From Agromyces protaetiae (lineage in GTDB: Bacteria; Actinomycetota; Actinomycetes; Actinomycetales; Microbacteriaceae), in NCBI RefSeq assembly GCF_004135405.1, contig NZ_CP035491.1, positions 2,294,001 to 2,358,000 on the forward strand: a stretch of DNA of 64,000 nucleotides, written 5' to 3'. The notes under the pieces are model-generated. The model did no database searches and was not told the origin of the DNA. It saw only the letters and a list, made by a program, of their open reading frames with translations. The first letter of the stretch is position 1, and each line of letters starts with the position of its first letter. A program made the position numbers and the translations under genes. This document shows positions 43,328 to 53,108 of this stretch, in pieces.

Positions 43328-43343
43328 GCCTTCCCCGCCGCGG
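43306..43343 (+). terminator. Attenuator/terminator hairpin upstream of leuC
   Basis: CCGCGGCGGGG (43306-43316) pairs perfectly with CCCCGCCGCGG (43333-43343) and is followed by AGTTT. It may terminate the moxR operon and also act as the attenuator of the leu leader transcript. Confidence 0.68.
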
Positions 43344-43392
43344 AGTTTCGTCGACGGCCATTCCAGGACACGACACCGAGGAAGATCCACGC

Positions 43393-44835
<1,443 letters not shown>

Positions 44836-44836
44836 C

Positions 44837-45454
44837 ATGGAGAAGATCACGACCGTCACGGGCATCGCGGCGCCGCTGCGCCGTTCGAACGTCGACACCG
44901 ACCAGATCATCCCGGCCGTGTTCCTGAAGCGCGTCACGAAGACGGGCTTCGACGACGCACTCTTCCACGGCTGGCGCCAGGACCCCGAGTTCGTCCTCAA
45001 CCACCCGCACTACCAGGGTGCGCAGATCCTTATCGCAGGCCCCGACTTCGGCACCGGTTCGAGCCGCGAGCACGCCGTGTGGGCGCTCCGCGACTTCGGC
45101 TTCAAAGTGGTCGTGTCGTCGCGCTTCGGCGACATCTTCCGCGGGAATTCGGGCAAGCAGGGCCTCCTCGCGGCGCAGGTCGCGTACGAGGACATCGAGC
45201 GCCTGTGGGCGGTCGTCGAGGCCGACCCGGGAATACCGGTGACGGTCGATCTGGTTGAGCGTACCGTCAGCGCCGGGTCGCTGAGCGTGCCGTTCGAGAT
45301 CGACGACTACACTCGGTGGCGGTTGCTGGAGGGGCTCGACGACATCGGGCTGACCCTTCGAGACGAAGGCGCCATCTCGGAGTTCGAAGCGAATCGAGAG
45401 GCGTGGCGGCCCAAGACCCTCCCCACCAGGGAGTCGGCAGAAGCAGGGAGCTAA
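44837..45454 (+). CDS. leuD: 3-isopropylmalate dehydratase small subunit
   Basis: A 205-residue swivel-domain subunit that pairs with LeuC. It carries [18 protein letters not shown], the substrate-binding [34 protein letters not shown] and the usual C-terminal [19 protein letters not shown] helix pair. Length and order match the family. It is one base from leuC and is immediately followed by murA (TAAGTG), so leucine synthesis and peptidoglycan precursor genes share one transcript here. Confidence 0.97.
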   Translation: MEKITTVTGIAAPLRRSNVDTDQIIPAVFLKRVTKTGFDDALFHGWRQDPEFVLNHPHYQGAQILIAGPDFGTGSSREHAVWALRDFGFKVVVSSRFGDIFRGNSGKQGLLAAQVAYEDIERLWAVVEADPGIPVTVDLVERTVSAGSLSVPFEIDDYTRWRLLEGLDDIGLTLRDEGAISEFEANREAWRPKTLPTRESAEAGS

Positions 45455-46822
45455 GTGAATACCCTCGTGGATGACGCGAAGCAGCACGGAACGGCAGTCG
45501 GACTGTCGGTCGACCGGATCACGATCAACGGAGGCAAGCCCCTCCAGGGTCGGATCGAGCTGAAGGGCGCGAAGAACCTCGTCACCAAGGCGATGGTCGC
45601 CGCGATCCTCGGCGACTCGCCGAGCGTGTTGAAGGATGTCCCGAACATCAGCGATGTCCGGATCGTCCGCGGCCTCCTCGAGGTGCACGGCGTGCGCGTG
45701 ACGGAAGGCGCGGAGGGCGAGCTCGTGCTCGACCCGTCGGGCGTGGCGTCGGCGCACATGGCCGACATCGACGCGCACGCGGGCTCGAGCCGCATCCCGA
45801 TCCTGTTCTGCGGTCCGCTGCTGCACCGTCTCGGGGAGGCGTTCATCCCCGACCTGGGCGGGTGCCGGATCGGCGACCGTCCGATCGACTACCACCTCGA
45901 AGTGCTCCGCAACTTCGGTGCGATCGTCGAGAAGCTTCCGAGCGGCATCCGGATGTCGGCACCGCTGGGCCTCAAGGGCGCCAAGGTGTCGCTTCCGTAC
46001 CCGAGCGTCGGCGCGACCGAGCAGGTGCTTCTCACGGCAGTGCTCGCCGAAGGCATCACCGAACTCTCGGGGGCTGCGATCGAGCCCGAGATCATGGATC
46101 TCATCAACATCCTGCAGAAGATGGGCGCGATCATCACGGTCGACACCGACCGGGTCATCCGCATCGAGGGGGTCGAGCGTCTCGAGGGGTACACGCACCG
46201 CGCGCTCTTCGATCGCAACGAGGCGGCGAGCTGGGCTGCGGCCGCGCTCGCGACCGAGGGCGACATCTTCGTCGGCGGCGCACGCCAGGCCGAGATGCTG
46301 ACCTTCCTCAACGTCTTCCGCAAGGTGGGCGGTGCGTTCGAGATCGAAGAGGACGGCATCCGCTTCTTCCACCCGGGCGGCGAGCTGCGCCCGGTGATCA
46401 TCGAGACCGACGTGCACCCGGGCTTCATGACCGACTGGCAGCAGCCGCTCGTCGTCGCGCTCACGAAGGCGAAGGGCGTGTCGATCGTGCACGAGACCGT
46501 CTACGAGCAGCGCTTCGGCTTCGTCGACGCGCTCGTCGAGATGGGCGCCACGATCGACGTGCACAAGGAGTGCCTCACGGGCAAGCACTGCCGCTTCGGC
46601 CAGCACAACTTCAACCACTCGGCCGTGATCTCGGGGCCGACGCAGCTGCACGGTGCCGACATCGAGGTGCCCGACCTGCGCGGCGGCTTCAGCCACCTCA
46701 TCGCGGCGCTGAGCGCCGACGGCCGCTCGACGGTCTCGAATGTGGGCATCATCGCGCGCGGGTACGAGAACTTCATCACGAAGCTCGAACTGCTCGGCGC
46801 GGACTTCGAGCTCGCCGGCTGA
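45455..46822 (+). CDS. murA: UDP-N-acetylglucosamine 1-carboxyvinyltransferase
   Basis: The 455-residue enzyme transfers enolpyruvate from PEP to UDP-GlcNAc, the first committed step of peptidoglycan synthesis. The catalytic-loop cysteine, which fosfomycin alkylates, is present in LGGCRIGDRPIDYH, so intrinsic resistance through a Cys-to-Asp change is not expected. The N-terminal LKGAKNLVTKAMVAAIL and the inside-out alpha/beta repeats are complete. The GTG start abuts the leuD stop. The next gene's ATG overlaps its TGA by one base. Confidence 0.95.
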   Translation: MNTLVDDAKQHGTAVGLSVDRITINGGKPLQGRIELKGAKNLVTKAMVAAILGDSPSVLKDVPNISDVRIVRGLLEVHGVRVTEGAEGELVLDPSGVASAHMADIDAHAGSSRIPILFCGPLLHRLGEAFIPDLGGCRIGDRPIDYHLEVLRNFGAIVEKLPSGIRMSAPLGLKGAKVSLPYPSVGATEQVLLTAVLAEGITELSGAAIEPEIMDLINILQKMGAIITVDTDRVIRIEGVERLEGYTHRALFDRNEAASWAAAALATEGDIFVGGARQAEMLTFLNVFRKVGGAFEIEEDGIRFFHPGGELRPVIIETDVHPGFMTDWQQPLVVALTKAKGVSIVHETVYEQRFGFVDALVEMGATIDVHKECLTGKHCRFGQHNFNHSAVISGPTQLHGADIEVPDLRGGFSHLIAALSADGRSTVSNVGIIARGYENFITKLELLGADFELAG

Positions 46823-47619
46823 TGGGCGCCGACGATAATGGGGGAGTGCCACTCGACGACTCCCCCTCGAAGCCGCGCGTGAAGATCAGTCCCGAGAAGC
46901 GGCGACCTTCGATTTTCTGGTTCCTGGCCGGCGTGGTCGTGCCGCTGTGGAACGTCATCGCGAAGTACCGGTTCCGCGGCGCGCATCTTCCGCAGACAGG
47001 TGCGTTCGTGCTCGCGCCCAACCACTACAGCGAGATCGACCCGATCGCGATGGGCGTCGCGGTGTGGAAGCTCGGCCGGTTGCCGCGGTTCCTCGCGAAG
47101 GCGTCGTTGTTCAAGCTGCCCGTCGTGGGCTGGCTCCTCCACAAGTCGGGCCAGATCCCCGTCGAGCGCGCGGGCAGCAAGAGCCATCATGCGCTCCGCG
47201 CGGCCGAGGAGATGGTGGAAAAGGGGCGCATGGTCGTCGTGTACCCCGAGGGCTCGCTCACTCGCGACCCCGATCTGTGGCCCATGCGAGGCAAGACGGG
47301 CGCCGTCCGCATCGCGCTCGAGCGGGACATCCCGCTCATTCCCGCCGCCCACTGGGGCACGCAGGCCGTGATGCCGAGGTACGGCAAGAAGATCAGCGTG
47401 TTCCCGCGCAAGACGATCGACGTCATGATCGGCGAGCCGGTCGACCTCTCGAAGTATCGCGGCAAGCCGCTCGAACCGGCGCTCCTCGCAGAGGCGACGA
47501 ACGACGTCATGGGCGCCATCGCCGAACTCGTCGGTCATCTCCGCGGCGAGACGCCTCCCGCCGAGCGCTGGGATCCGACCCGGCACGGCCAGACCGAGAC
47601 GGGGCGTCTTGAGGACTAG
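46822..47619 (+). CDS. 1-acyl-sn-glycerol-3-phosphate acyltransferase (PlsC-like)
   Basis: A 265-residue membrane-associated acyltransferase of phospholipid synthesis. It has a hydrophobic N-terminal segment (IFWFLAGVVVPLWNVI), the catalytic NHYSEID (HxxxxD), the glycerophosphate-binding PEGSLTRD and the following MRGKTGAVRIALERDIPLIPAA. ATG at 46822 overlaps the murA stop. Its position directly before gpsA, which makes the glycerol-3-phosphate backbone, fits the pathway. The C-terminal 25 residues are charged and variable. Confidence 0.9.
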   Translation: MGADDNGGVPLDDSPSKPRVKISPEKRRPSIFWFLAGVVVPLWNVIAKYRFRGAHLPQTGAFVLAPNHYSEIDPIAMGVAVWKLGRLPRFLAKASLFKLPVVGWLLHKSGQIPVERAGSKSHHALRAAEEMVEKGRMVVVYPEGSLTRDPDLWPMRGKTGAVRIALERDIPLIPAAHWGTQAVMPRYGKKISVFPRKTIDVMIGEPVDLSKYRGKPLEPALLAEATNDVMGAIAELVGHLRGETPPAERWDPTRHGQTETGRLED

Positions 47620-48757
47620 GACCCACGCGAAGGCTCCCCGCAAGGCGGCGGGACGCCGGGTCGCCGTGCTCGGCGCCGGGAGTTGGGGCACGACGTTCGC
47701 GAAGATCCTCGCCGACGGCGGCGCCGACGTCGTGCTGTGGGCGCGCCGTCCCGAACTCGCACGCGAGATCCAGGAGGCGAAGCGCAACAGCGATTACCTC
47801 CCCGGCGTGAACCTCCCGCTTTCGCTCCGCGCGACGAGCCGCCTCGACCTCGCGCTTGCGGGCGCTGAGCAGGTGTACGTGTCGGTGCCGAGCCAGTCGC
47901 TCCGCGACAACCTCAAGATCATGGCCCCGCACCTGCACGCGCAGGCATCCGTCGTCTCGCTCATGAAGGGCGTCGAGAAGTCGACGGGCCTCCGCATGAG
48001 CGAGGTCGTCGCCGACGTCCTGCACATCGACGAGTCGCAGATCGCCGTGATCTCGGGGCCGAACCTCGCCCTCGAGATCGCGAAGGAGCAGCCGACGGCG
48101 GCGGTCGTGTCGTCGACGAGCCTCGAGACGGCGCAGGCCGTGGCATCCGTCTCCCGCAACCGCTACTTCCACTCGTTCGTCAATACCGACGTGATCGGCA
48201 CCGAGTTCGGCGGCGTGCTGAAGAACCTCATCGCGGTCGCGATCGGCATCGTCGACGGGGCGGGCTACGGCGAGAACACGAAGGCGTCGATCATCACACG
48301 CGGACTCGTCGAGATGACCGACTTCGCGGTCGCTCACGGCGCGCACCCCGAGACGCTGTCGGGGCTCGCGGGCCTCGGCGACCTCATCGCGACGAGTCAG
48401 TCGCCGCTGTCGCGCAACAACACGGCGGGCCGCCTCCTCGGGCAGGGATATCGCCTCAACGACGTCGTCAACCAGATGCAGCAGACCACCGAGGGCCTCG
48501 CATCGGTCGGACCCGTCCTCGAACTCGCTCGCGCCAAGGGCGTCGCGATGCCCATCGTCGAGCAGGTGCGCCAGGTGCTGGCCGGCACGCTCGACCCGCG
48601 GGACATCGCCCCGCACCTCACGACCGATGACGAGCCGCAGGGCGAAAGGAGTTCAGATGGCCAAGCTCAGAGTGGCACTGCTGTTCGGAGGGCGCTCCAG
48701 CGAGCATTCGATCAGCTGCGCCACGGCGGGCGGAGTCCTGAGCGCGATCGACCGTGA
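47609..48757 (+). CDS. gpsA: NAD(P)-dependent glycerol-3-phosphate dehydrogenase
   Basis: This enzyme reduces dihydroxyacetone phosphate to sn-glycerol 3-phosphate for phospholipids. VLGAGSWGTTFAKILADGG is the nucleotide motif, SGPNLALEIAKEQPTAAVV and the catalytic lysine in GVLKNLIAVAIGIVDG are in place, and the helical C-terminal domain reaches PHLTTDDEP. Start is TTG 47609, 10 bases inside the acyltransferase gene. The frame runs 101 bases into ddl, giving a 382-residue protein about 40 longer than usual; the last 33 residues are read from the ddl coding sequence and are unlikely to be functional. Confidence 0.94.
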   Translation: MRTRTHAKAPRKAAGRRVAVLGAGSWGTTFAKILADGGADVVLWARRPELAREIQEAKRNSDYLPGVNLPLSLRATSRLDLALAGAEQVYVSVPSQSLRDNLKIMAPHLHAQASVVSLMKGVEKSTGLRMSEVVADVLHIDESQIAVISGPNLALEIAKEQPTAAVVSSTSLETAQAVASVSRNRYFHSFVNTDVIGTEFGGVLKNLIAVAIGIVDGAGYGENTKASIITRGLVEMTDFAVAHGAHPETLSGLAGLGDLIATSQSPLSRNNTAGRLLGQGYRLNDVVNQMQQTTEGLASVGPVLELARAKGVAMPIVEQVRQVLAGTLDPRDIAPHLTTDDEPQGERSSDGQAQSGTAVRRALQRAFDQLRHGGRSPERDRP

Positions 48758-49748
48758 CCGGTTCGAGGTGATCCCCGTCGGGATCACCCGCGACGGCGCT
48801 TTTGTGCTGGAGCAGAACGACCCCGCGCGCTTCGGCCTCGACCCCGACCGGCTTCCCGAGGTCGTCGACAACGGCACGCGCGTGCGTTGGCCCGAGTCGA
48901 CGGCGTCGCGTGAACTCAGTGTGACGGATGCCTCAGGCGAGCGCTCGCTCGGAGACGTCGACGTCGTCTTCCCGATCCTGCACGGCCGGTTCGGCGAGGA
49001 CGGCACGATCCAGGGCCTCTTCGAGCTCGTGGGTCTGCCGTACGTCGGCAACGGCGTGCTGGCGTCGGCGATCGCGATGGACAAGCACGTCGCGAAGACG
49101 GTGCTCGAGGGCGCCGGGCTCGCGGTCGCGCCGTGGGTGACGCTCACGCGCGCGGCGTGGGACGACGACCGCGACCTGTGGGAGCGCCGCGTGCACTCGC
49201 TCGGCCTTCCGGCATTCGTGAAGCCCGCCCGCGCGGGATCGTCGGTCGGCGTCACGAAGGTCTCCGATTGGGCCGAGCTTCCGGCCGCGCTCGACGTCGC
49301 GTTCGCCGAGGACCGCACGGTGCTCGTCGAAGAGGCGATCGTCGGTCGCGAGATCGAGGTCGCCGTGCTCGAAGGACGTGACGGCACCGGGCCGCGCGTG
49401 AGCGTCGCGGGCGAGATCGTCGTGACCGGCCGCGAGTTCTACGACTTCGAGGCGAAGTACCTCGACGCCGACGGCGTCGAGCTCGTCTGCCCCGCCGAAC
49501 TCGGCGACGGCGAGCTCTTCGAACTGCAGCGCGTCGCGCGTCGCGCGTTCGAGGCGATCGGCGGCGAGGGGCTCGCCCGCGTCGACGTGTTCCTGACGGG
49601 CGAGGGCTACGTCGTCAACGAGGTCAACACGCTGCCGGGCTTCACGCCCATCTCGATGTTCCCGACGTGCTGGCTCAACTCGGGCCTCAGCTACCCCGAG
49701 CTCATCACCGAGCTCGTCGAGGTCGGGCACGCGCGCGGAGCGCGGTAG
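48657..49748 (+). CDS. ddl: D-alanine--D-alanine ligase
   Basis: A 363-residue ATP-grasp ligase that makes D-Ala-D-Ala for peptidoglycan. GGRSSEHSISCATAGG is the N-terminal substrate loop, LPAFVKPARAGSSVGVTKV the ATP lysine and glycine loop, and RVDVFLTGEGYVVNEVNTLPGFTPISMFPTCW the Mg2+-binding and D-Ala-binding C-terminus. The ATG at 48657 has GAAAGGA 6 bases upstream and lies inside the 3' end of gpsA. A strong hairpin follows its stop. Confidence 0.96.
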   Translation: MAKLRVALLFGGRSSEHSISCATAGGVLSAIDRDRFEVIPVGITRDGAFVLEQNDPARFGLDPDRLPEVVDNGTRVRWPESTASRELSVTDASGERSLGDVDVVFPILHGRFGEDGTIQGLFELVGLPYVGNGVLASAIAMDKHVAKTVLEGAGLAVAPWVTLTRAAWDDDRDLWERRVHSLGLPAFVKPARAGSSVGVTKVSDWAELPAALDVAFAEDRTVLVEEAIVGREIEVAVLEGRDGTGPRVSVAGEIVVTGREFYDFEAKYLDADGVELVCPAELGDGELFELQRVARRAFEAIGGEGLARVDVFLTGEGYVVNEVNTLPGFTPISMFPTCWLNSGLSYPELITELVEVGHARGAR

Positions 49749-49764
49749 GCGCCTCGGGAGCGAA

Positions 49765-49803
49765 CGCGGGCGCGTGCGAGCCTTCGGGCGCACGTCGCCC
49801 GCG
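49765..49803. terminator. Bidirectional terminator between ddl and the DUF3515 gene
   Basis: CGCGGGCG (49765-49772) pairs with CGCCCGCG (49796-49803), and an inner stem GTGCG/CGCAC (49774-49778, 49789-49793) extends the hairpin. It fills the gap between the ddl stop at 49748 and the convergent stop at 49806. Confidence 0.68.
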
Positions 49804-49805
49804 CG

Positions 49806-50351
49806 TCAGCCTGCGGTGCCGTCGAGGTCGAGCTCGTCGGCGCCGACGCACCCGTCGCCCGGCGGGATCGCCGAGACGGCCGATGCGAGGTCGGTGATCG
49901 CGGTCGTGCCCGACACGGCGTCGCCGTCGACGACGACCTCGACGGCGGGCGTGCGCCCGTAGGTCGTGAAGCGGTACCGGGGTGCGTCGGTCTCGTCGAT
50001 GACCCAGTCGACGCCGTCGACGGTCACGCAGCGGTCGGTGGTGGGGCCGGGCGGGGTGACGCCGCAGCGGAGGAGGACGACGGCGGGGGAGCCCCACGCG
50101 CCCGTGCCTTGCGCGTTCGTTTCGCGCTTGGCGAGGTCGGCGACGGCGTCGGGAAGGCGCACGACGACGTCGGCGCAGGCGGTGTCGGATGCCTCGGGGG
50201 CGGCGTCGAACGGGACGGTCTGGCTGCATCCGGCGAGAAGGGGGATCGTGAGCGCGGCGAGCCCGGCGGCAGCGAGGCGGAGGGAGCGGCGTGCGGCGGG
50301 GGACGCAGCCGGGCGGGCGCCCCGATGCGCGGAATCGAATGGGTGAGGCAT
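49806..50351 (-). CDS. DUF3515 family lipoprotein
   Basis: A 181-residue predicted lipoprotein: basic N-terminus, hydrophobic segment and lipobox LLAGC, then a DUF3515 domain (CADVVVRLPDAVADLAKRETNAQGTGAWGSPAVVLLRCGV, CVTVDGVDWVID, and GCVGADELDL near the end) with paired cysteines. Its place between ddl and thiL is typical of actinobacteria. Function is unknown. The start at 50351 lies 7 bases after TAGCCT on the minus strand, so the mRNA is probably leaderless. Confidence 0.87.
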   Translation of the reverse strand: MPHPFDSAHRGARPAASPAARRSLRLAAAGLAALTIPLLAGCSQTVPFDAAPEASDTACADVVVRLPDAVADLAKRETNAQGTGAWGSPAVVLLRCGVTPPGPTTDRCVTVDGVDWVIDETDAPRYRFTTYGRTPAVEVVVDGDAVSGTTAITDLASAVSAIPPGDGCVGADELDLDGTAG

Positions 50352-50358
50352 CCGTCTC

Positions 50359-50368
50359 AGGCTACCGT
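50359..50368. promoter_or_regulatory. Overlapping bidirectional -10 elements (DUF3515 / thiL)
   Basis: AGGCTACCGT contains TACCGT on the plus strand (50363-50368) and TAGCCT on the minus strand (50364-50359), sharing the central TA. The two start codons lie 8 and 7 bases downstream respectively, and the whole gap is 25 bp. Confidence 0.5.
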
Positions 50369-50376
50369 GGTGAGCC

Positions 50377-51389
50377 ATGGAGCCTTCTCAGACGATCGGC
50401 GACCTCGGCGAGGCCGCGGTGCTCAGGCGCGTGCTTCCGCGGCACGCGCCGGGTGACGCGGCGCTCCTCGGCGCGGGGGATGACGCGGCCGTCGTCGCGG
50501 CGGCCGACGGACGCTTCGTCGTGACGACCGACCTCATGGTGCACGGCCCCGACTTCCGGCTCGCATGGTCGACGCCGTTCGAGCTCGGGTGGAAGGCCGC
50601 GGCGACGAACCTCACCGACGTCGCCGCGATGGGCGCGCGGCCGACGGCCCTCGTCGTGGCGCTCGCAGCGCCGCCGTCGACGGGCATCGAGGTGCTCGAA
50701 GGATTCGCCGACGGCATGCGGGCGGCGCTCGAACGGCTCGCCCCGGGGGCCGGCGTGGTCGGCGGCGACCTGTCGGCGTCGTCCGTGCTGACGATCGCCG
50801 TGACCGCGTTCGGCGACCTCGAGGGTCGTGCCCCGTGCTGCGGTCGGGTGCGCGGGTCGGCGACGAGATCTGGCACGCGGGCGCTCGAGGGGATGCCGCG
50901 CGCGGGCTCGCGCTGCTGTTCGACGAAGCGACGGATGCCTCGGGGGAGCCCGATTCCGCTTTGGCGGCACGCGTGCGGGCGGAGCATCCGGCCCTCGTCG
51001 CGGCGCAGCTCGCGCCCTCACCGCCGGTGTGGGCGGGGGTCGCGGCTGCGATCGCGGGCGCGACGTCGATGCTGGACGTCTCGGACGGTCTCGCGCGCGA
51101 CGCCGCGCGCATCGCCGCTGCGTCGGGAGTCGACCTCGACTTCGATTCGGCTTCGCTCGGGGCGACGGCCGCCGACGTGCGCATCGCGCTCGCGGGCGGC
51201 GAGGACCACGGGTTGCTCGCGACGTTCCCACCGGGCGTGCGACCGCCCGCGCCGTTCGAACGCGTCGGTCGGGTCGTCGCGAGGGTCGGGAACGCTGACG
51301 GGGGCGACGGCATCGTGCGGCTCGACGGGCGGCCCGTCGGCGCTGGCGGCTGGGATCCCTACTCGGGCTGGGACGGCCGGGCGGGCTGA
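50377..51389 (+). pseudogene. thiL: Thiamine-monophosphate kinase, frameshifted at a C-run
   Basis: ThiL phosphorylates thiamine monophosphate to the active diphosphate. The N-terminal half (GDDAAVV, TTDLMVHGPDFR, GWKAAATNLTDVAAMGARPTALVVAL, GGDLSAS) and the C-terminal half (SMLDVSDGLARDAARIAAASGVDLDFD, ALAGGEDHGLLATFP) are well conserved but lie in different frames. The switch is at the four-C run 50831-50834; one extra C restores GRAPVLRSGARVGDEIWHAG and a protein of about 337 residues. A sequencing or assembly deletion is the likely cause. The 3' end overlaps rsmD tail to tail by 31 bp. The ATG appears leaderless. Confidence 0.88.
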
Positions 51390-51991
51390 GCGTCGGCGCT
51401 CGCCCACCACAGCACCGTCTCGCCGTAGTCGCGCCGACGCTCGGGTGCGATGCCGTCGGGCCACACGGGCTCGGGCGTGCGCGAACCGCGCTCGACGACG
51501 ACGACCGCATCGGGGGAGAGGAGCGGCGCGAGGAGCGCGAGATCGCGTGCGAGCGCGGACTCGTCGAGGTCGTACGGCGGGTCGAGGAAGACGAGGTCGA
51601 ACGGCCCGACGGCGTGTTCGAGGTAGGCGGCGACCGACTGCGCGGCGACCTTCACTCGGGGCGGGCGGTGGGCTCCCGCGGCGGTGTGCGAGGCGCCGCG
51701 TGCTCCTCCGCGGGCGGCGCGGCCGAGGGCGTCGGCGTTCTTCCGGCAGATGTCGGCCGCCGCCTTCGCCTTTTCGACGAGGACGACGTCGGCGGCGCCG
51801 CGGCTCGCGGCCTCGAGGCCGAGCGCGCCCGACCCCGCGTAGAGGTCGAGGACGGCTGCACCCTCGATCGCGTCGCGCGCCTCGAGCGCCGAGAAGATCG
51901 CCTCGCGTACGCGATCGCTCGTCGGCCGGGTGCCCGAGCGGGGCACCTGCAGGGCGAGCGATCCGGCGAAGCCGGCGATGATCCGGGTCAT
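51359..51991 (-). CDS. rsmD: 16S rRNA (guanine966-N2)-methyltransferase
   Basis: A 210-residue SAM-dependent methyltransferase of the RsmD family. TRIIAGFAGSLALQVPRSGTRPTSDRVREAIFSAL is the RNA-binding N-terminus, VLDLYAGSGALGLEAASRGA the SAM motif and FDLVFLDPPYDL the catalytic motif. An alanine/arginine-rich insertion of about 15 residues lies in the middle. The start at 51991 follows a TATGCT element by 9 bases. It is divergent from the TPR gene and converges on thiL with overlap. Confidence 0.92.
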   Translation of the reverse strand: MTRIIAGFAGSLALQVPRSGTRPTSDRVREAIFSALEARDAIEGAAVLDLYAGSGALGLEAASRGAADVVLVEKAKAAADICRKNADALGRAARGGARGASHTAAGAHRPPRVKVAAQSVAAYLEHAVGPFDLVFLDPPYDLDESALARDLALLAPLLSPDAVVVVERGSRTPEPVWPDGIAPERRRDYGETVLWWASADAQPARPSQPE

Positions 51992-52048
51992 GATCCAGGC
52001 AGCATATCCCGGGCGCGCAGTGTCACCGGCCGCTGCCATGATGGACAC

Positions 52049-53083
52049 GTGGATGACTCGACCGACCAGGTGCCCGCCGAACCGTCCCGACACGAAGTGG
52101 GAGAAGAACAGCTCGCGATCGATCGGCTGTGGGACTTCGCCGATCCCGCCGCGAGCGAGGAGCGCTTCCGCGAAGCGGCCGACGACGATGCGCATTCCGC
52201 CCATCTGCGGGCCGCGATGGCGACCCAGCTCGCGCGAGCGATCGGCATCCAGGCGCGCTTCGACGAAGCGTTCGCGGTGCTCGACGCGATCGAGGCCGAG
52301 GCGGCGCCGCGCGGAGGCGCGCACGCGGGCACGGTCGACGACGACGCGGATGCTCCGGATGAGTCGGGCGAGCCCGATGCCGAGCTCGCCGAAGTGCGTG
52401 CGCGCGTCGCGCTCGAACGAGGGCGACTGCTCGCCGTTTCCGGACGCGCCGACGAAGCACTCCCCGAACTCACGCGCGCGGTGCGCGAGTCGGTGGCGGC
52501 CGGGAGCCGGTTCCTCGCCCTCGACGCCCTCCACATGCTCGCCCTCGACGACGAAGGCCACGAGGCCGAGTGGGCTGACCAGGGCTTCGCGCTCCTCGCA
52601 CGTTCCCGTGACCCGCGCGTGCTGAGGTGGGGAGTGGCCCTCCACCACAACCTCGGCTGGACGCACCACGAAGCGGGCGACGCCGAGCACGCCCTCGCCG
52701 AGTTCGAGCTCGCGGCCGAGACGGCCGACCGCTACGGCACCGCCGAGCAACGGTTCGTCGCGCGCTGGTCGATCGGGCGGGCGCTCCGCACGCTCGGTCG
52801 CGTGGACGACGCGCTCGCCGTGCAGCGCGCGCTCGCGGCCGTGCGGCCCGACGACCGGTACGTCGCCGACGAGATCGCCCTGCTCGAAGCGGCGCTCGCG
52901 GACGCGTCGACGAGCGACGCCGAAGCGGCCGAAGCGGCGGATGTCGCGGGCGCGCGGGCCGCGGGCGACGAACCGGTCGAGGCCGAGGCATCCGACGCCG
53001 CAGCGGGCGACGCATCCAGGCCCGACGAGATCGCCGCCGACGAGACATCCGGCCCCGCCGAAGGCGACGTGCCCCGCGACTGA
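52049..53083 (+). CDS. TPR-like repeat protein
   Basis: A 344-residue cytoplasmic protein made of helical tetratricopeptide-like repeats (HLRAAMATQLARAIGIQARFDEAFAVLDAIE, VALERGRLLAVSGRADEALPELTRAVRES, VALHHNLGWTHHEAGDAEHALAEFELAAETADRYG, ARWSIGRALRTLGRVDDALAVQRALAAV). It ends in a disordered acidic/alanine tail of about 60 residues. It may be a protein-interaction adaptor; no enzymatic motif is seen. The GTG at 52049 has no Shine-Dalgarno but follows CATGAT by 6 bases, so leaderless translation is possible. recG starts 25 bp after its stop. Confidence 0.78.
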   Translation: MDDSTDQVPAEPSRHEVGEEQLAIDRLWDFADPAASEERFREAADDDAHSAHLRAAMATQLARAIGIQARFDEAFAVLDAIEAEAAPRGGAHAGTVDDDADAPDESGEPDAELAEVRARVALERGRLLAVSGRADEALPELTRAVRESVAAGSRFLALDALHMLALDDEGHEAEWADQGFALLARSRDPRVLRWGVALHHNLGWTHHEAGDAEHALAEFELAAETADRYGTAEQRFVARWSIGRALRTLGRVDDALAVQRALAAVRPDDRYVADEIALLEAALADASTSDAEAAEAADVAGARAAGDEPVEAEASDAAAGDASRPDEIAADETSGPAEGDVPRD

Positions 53084-53108
53084 CGGAGGCCGACCCTACG
53101 ATCGAGGC

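Noticed and set aside
45455-46822. murA as a fosfomycin-resistant variant
   Set aside because: The active-site cysteine is present in GGCRIGDRP, so the Cys-to-Asp resistance change is absent.
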